A stretch of DNA of 25,139 bases from Euryarchaeota archaeon UBA602 (GTDB taxonomy: Archaea; Thermoplasmatota; Poseidoniia; Poseidoniales; Thalassarchaeaceae): assembly GCA_002498455.1 (NCBI GenBank), contig DAHO01000052.1:1-25139 (forward strand). The letters run 5' to 3'. Shown here piece after piece: positions 23,189-25,139 of the stretch. The first letter of the stretch is position 1, and the number at the start of each line of letters is the position of its first letter. The notes below the pieces were generated by a model. The model did no database searches. It was not told the DNA's origin and worked only from the letters and a program-made list of their open reading frames with translations. Both the position numbers and the translations under genes were made by a program.

Positions 23189-23830
23189 TCAAGACTTCGC
23201 ATGATTTCTCCCAAGAATCGCCTCCATTGAGTCCAATAATGCACCCGCGAGTTCATCTGCGGATACTGTAAATCCCAACCGGTCTAATGAGGTGGTTGTC
23301 CCGGCGCTCAATCCGCAACCATCTAGAATCTCTACACGTCCTTTGGGGGTCGCATAATTGATTGTGAATCCATGGCGGGACACCCATCGCATGAATGCAA
23401 GCCCGACGGAACCGATTTTTGATCCTTCAACCCATACACCCTGCATGCGTTCATCAGTTGTGGCCTCAATACCCAATCGATGCAATGCCTCAATGGCCCA
23501 TTGCTCAAGTTTTGAAGTAATTTTTTTGACATTGCTTTCCTCCTCCAGATCCCATTTGAAAATCGGGTATACGACCACTTGTCCTGGACCATGCCAGGTG
23601 ATGCCTCCTCCCCGATCGACATCCGTTGTCAGATAGTCTGTTGGGACGATGACTCCGTCTCGACGGGCACCGGGGCCAATCGTGACAATTTCTGGGTGGC
23701 TGCAGAATAGTAGAGTGTCTGGAATGTCTTCAGACAATCGTTGTATTTGCAATTCCAACATCAATTGCTGAGCGTCTAAATAATCGATTTGACCGAGATG
23801 CCGGACCTCAACCTCTCGCACGCCCCCCAT
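23189..23830 (-). CDS. lipB: Octanoyl-ACP:protein octanoyltransferase
   Basis: This 213-aa enzyme transfers octanoyl groups to lipoyl domains, the first step of endogenous lipoylation. Evidence is TIGPGARRD, DRGGGITWHGPGQVVVYPI, VEGSKIGSVGLAF with the catalytic Lys138, HGFTINYATP, and DGCGLSAGTT with the thiol Cys172; together these form the LipB Lys/Cys pair. Such bacterial-type LipB is uncommon in archaea in general. Its presence fits the lipoamide dehydrogenase at the window's end. The ATG at 23830 is first in frame. It heads a minus-strand run through BI-1, aminotransferase and ubiX, and is divergent from the TerB-like gene with 68 bp between starts and no recognised TATA box. Confidence 0.92.
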   Translation of the reverse strand: MGGVREVEVRHLGQIDYLDAQQLMLELQIQRLSEDIPDTLLFCSHPEIVTIGPGARRDGVIVPTDYLTTDVDRGGGITWHGPGQVVVYPIFKWDLEEESNVKKITSKLEQWAIEALHRLGIEATTDERMQGVWVEGSKIGSVGLAFMRWVSRHGFTINYATPKGRVEILDGCGLSAGTTTSLDRLGFTVSADELAGALLDSMEAILGRNHAKS

Positions 23831-23898
23831 GATTCCCCGTGGAGTCGGAAGGGCATGAAGTAAATGGATTCAATAACGTGGAGTGAAGGCCATTGGAT

Positions 23899-24360
23899 AT
23901 GCTGCCTGATACCTTGCATATGTTCGACAAAGAAGACCGTAAAGCATACTGTCGTGTGCTGGCAGCCGTGGCCCTTTCTGATGGCCGGGTGTCCATGGAA
24001 GAATTCGCGAATTATGAATCGAGAATGGGTATGGCGCTGCTGACACCAGAAGATCGGGCCATGCTTCGCCAAGAACTCAAACGCGGTAGGAGTTTCCCCG
24101 ATGCTGCAGACGGGATGCACCCCGCACACTTGCGAATTGCTCTTCGGGACGCTTTGCTCATGGCCGCTGCGGATGGTCATTATGACTCTCGCGAAATGGA
24201 CGTTGTCAAGCAACTCGCAGAACGCGCCGCATTCTCACCCGAAGATCTCGAGGAACTGTACGACTGGATCGATGAAGGGTGGAATTGGATGAAGAAAGGT
24301 CGCCGAGTACTTTCACTTCCAGAAGAAGTTCACCACTGGAATACTGTCTATGAGGACTAG
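23899..24360 (+). CDS. TerB-like helical protein
   Basis: This 153-aa all-helical soluble protein has two repeats of the type AAVALSDGRVSMEEF and LLMAAADGHYDSREM, each with an acidic DGxxxxxE pattern as in TerB / tellurite-resistance-like domains. Later LAERAAFSPEDLEELYDWI continues the fold. TerB members bind divalent metal and are tied to stress and membrane processes, but a single stand-alone copy gives no clear function. The ATG at 23899 is chosen over an in-frame TTG at 23893. Its TAG overlaps by 4 bp the stop of the ferritin-like gene on the opposite strand. Confidence 0.82.
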   Translation: MLPDTLHMFDKEDRKAYCRVLAAVALSDGRVSMEEFANYESRMGMALLTPEDRAMLRQELKRGRSFPDAADGMHPAHLRIALRDALLMAAADGHYDSREMDVVKQLAERAAFSPEDLEELYDWIDEGWNWMKKGRRVLSLPEEVHHWNTVYED

Positions 24361-24779
24361 TCCTTCAGCATCATACGCAATTCTTCTACCGAACGTTGCT
24401 CGTCGAAGTAAACAACTTCCAGTGCATCGAACAGTTCGGTATCGCCAATCGCTTCAACGAGTGGTAGAATCGCACCGTAAGTTGCAGCAGCCTTGGATTC
24501 AGTCGCATACGCCTCTTGCAACATCTCTTGATAATTCGAGGTATGTACGATGGGTGTAGGGTCTCTTTCTGTAATGGCTTCACCATCAAGTTTGACAATC
24601 GCGGATCGGACCGTTGCTGCATGGGTGACAGATTCGGTCACTTCATTATTGAAATGTGTCGCTAGATGCAATCGGTGAATGCCGGAGATGTAAGCAGCAT
24701 AGTGTGCGTACATGGCAATGGCTCGCAACTCCCAAGCGAGTGCATTATTCAGGGCAGATATTAGTTCATTATTGGTCAT
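24357..24779 (-). CDS. Ferritin-like / bacterioferritin-related protein
   Basis: This 140-aa four-helix protein resembles bacterioferritin. The first helix has ALAWELRAIAMYAHYA (E17), the second NNEVTESVTHAATV (H53), the third ATESKAAATYG and the fourth YFDEQRSVEEL. By hand alignment to Bfr, E17, H53 and the two later glutamates remain, while the second-helix Glu is shifted by one and the last His is Ser. The ferroxidase centre may thus be altered or absent. It is shorter than Bfr (~158). The start ATG has GAGGTG five bases upstream, and it lies 9 bp after lpd, so they are probably cotranscribed. Confidence 0.78.
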   Translation of the reverse strand: MTNNELISALNNALAWELRAIAMYAHYAAYISGIHRLHLATHFNNEVTESVTHAATVRSAIVKLDGEAITERDPTPIVHTSNYQEMLQEAYATESKAAATYGAILPLVEAIGDTELFDALEVVYFDEQRSVEELRMMLKD

Positions 24780-24788
24780 GGGTTCACC

Positions 24789-25139
24789 TCAGGCGGAGTG
24801 TATCGCGTGGCCAAGTGTTTTCAATACTCCCTCGTGGAAGGATTCTGTCATTGTGGGGTGGGCATGGATTGTTCCAGCGATATCTTCCAAAACAGCTCCC
24901 ATCTCGAGAGCGAGTGTAAATTCACCTGAGAGTTCACTAACATGGCTTCCAGTTGCTTGAACGCCGAGGATTACATGGTCACTTGCTCGGGCCACGACTC
25001 GTACAAACCCACCCGTCTTTTCGGCTTCCATGGTCAGTGCACGACCGTTAGCTGCTAGAGGGAATTTACCTGTGATGATTTCTTCACCGGCTTCCTTTGC
25101 TTCTTCTGGCGTCAATCCTACGCTCACGATTTCGGGTTC
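24789..25139 (-). CDS. lpdA: Dihydrolipoyl dehydrogenase, C-terminal part
   Basis: This is the last ~116 residues of a pyridine nucleotide-disulfide oxidoreductase of the lipoamide dehydrogenase type, the E3 of 2-oxoacid dehydrogenase complexes. The open frame runs past the window end, so the N-terminal FAD, NAD and redox-cysteine domains are not seen. The dimerisation domain is clear: EPEIVSVGLTPEEAKEAG, the ANGRA segment, GFVRVVA, VILGVQATGSHVSEL, and IHAHPTMTES with the catalytic His-Glu pair. The ferritin-like gene follows by 9 bp. With lipB in the same window it supports lipoate-dependent metabolism. Confidence 0.93.
   Translation of the reverse strand, partial: EPEIVSVGLTPEEAKEAGEEIITGKFPLAANGRALTMEAEKTGGFVRVVARASDHVILGVQATGSHVSELSGEFTLALEMGAVLEDIAGTIHAHPTMTESFHEGVLKTLGHAIHSA

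Noticed and set aside
1..25139. Defence island, toxin-antitoxin, CRISPR or mobile element
   Set aside because: No transposase, integrase, nuclease, repeat array or att-like duplication was found; the gene content is housekeeping and metabolic.

Overview
The window is compact archaeal chromosome, most likely from a marine Thermoplasmatota / Marine Group II type euryarchaeon (Poseidoniales-like). This assignment is an inference from gene content. The information-processing genes are archaeal: aIF2-beta, aRF1 with NIKS and GGQ motifs, NOG1 GTPase, archaeal UMP kinase, class I-type lysyl-tRNA synthetase and a GfcR-type PRTase regulator. They sit among genes of bacterial flavour: LipB, lipoamide dehydrogenase, FolB, a PpiC parvulin, UbiX, BCP-type peroxiredoxin and a ferritin-like protein. 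A membrane-anchored SAP-PA-M28 peptidase also fits that group. No rRNA, tRNA, IS element, CRISPR array or phage gene was seen. Every non-coding gap is shorter than about 110 bp.

Layout. (1) 1-2142: 3' two thirds of carB, meeting head-on a zinc-ribbon/coiled-coil protein. (2) 3471-6573, minus strand: dut, then gfcR-like, then a divergent, AT-rich class I LysRS. Two perfect small palindromes lie upstream of gfcR. (3) 6647-7057: aIF2-beta, divergent from dut. (4) 7058-9346, minus strand: a four-gene unit reading Sm-like unknown, pterin carbinolamine dehydratase, nitroreductase, VAT1-like oxidoreductase. It is divergent from NOG1 (9450-10574). (5) 10571-12329, minus strand: pyrH, DUF2116-like zinc/TM protein and a two-TM protein, followed by a 38-aa zinc ribbon. 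(6) 12435-16852, plus strand: prf1 (aRF1), argS and a polytopic membrane protein. (7) 16854-18255: thioredoxin-like and zinc-ribbon genes on minus, with a divergent peroxiredoxin. (8) 18256-23830, minus strand: lipB, BI-1, aminotransferase, ubiX, M28 peptidase, ppiC, folB. (9) 23899-25139: TerB-like protein on plus, and on minus the lpd 3' end followed by a ferritin-like gene.

No new defence or mobile system is evident. The strongest oddity is the LysRS-like protein. Its KMSKS-equivalent loop reads AMSSSIGN, so both usual lysines are gone. The Cys/His cluster of the archaeal zinc subdomain is not seen, the protein is unusually long, and its GC is well below the neighbours. Other points are two promoter palindromes at the gfcR-lysS unit, a GC-rich hairpin between pyrH and prf1, a palindrome overlapping the Shine-Dalgarno of the SAP-M28 gene, a NOG1 with GKGD in place of NKxD, and six convergent gene pairs whose stop codons abut or overlap within 4 nt.
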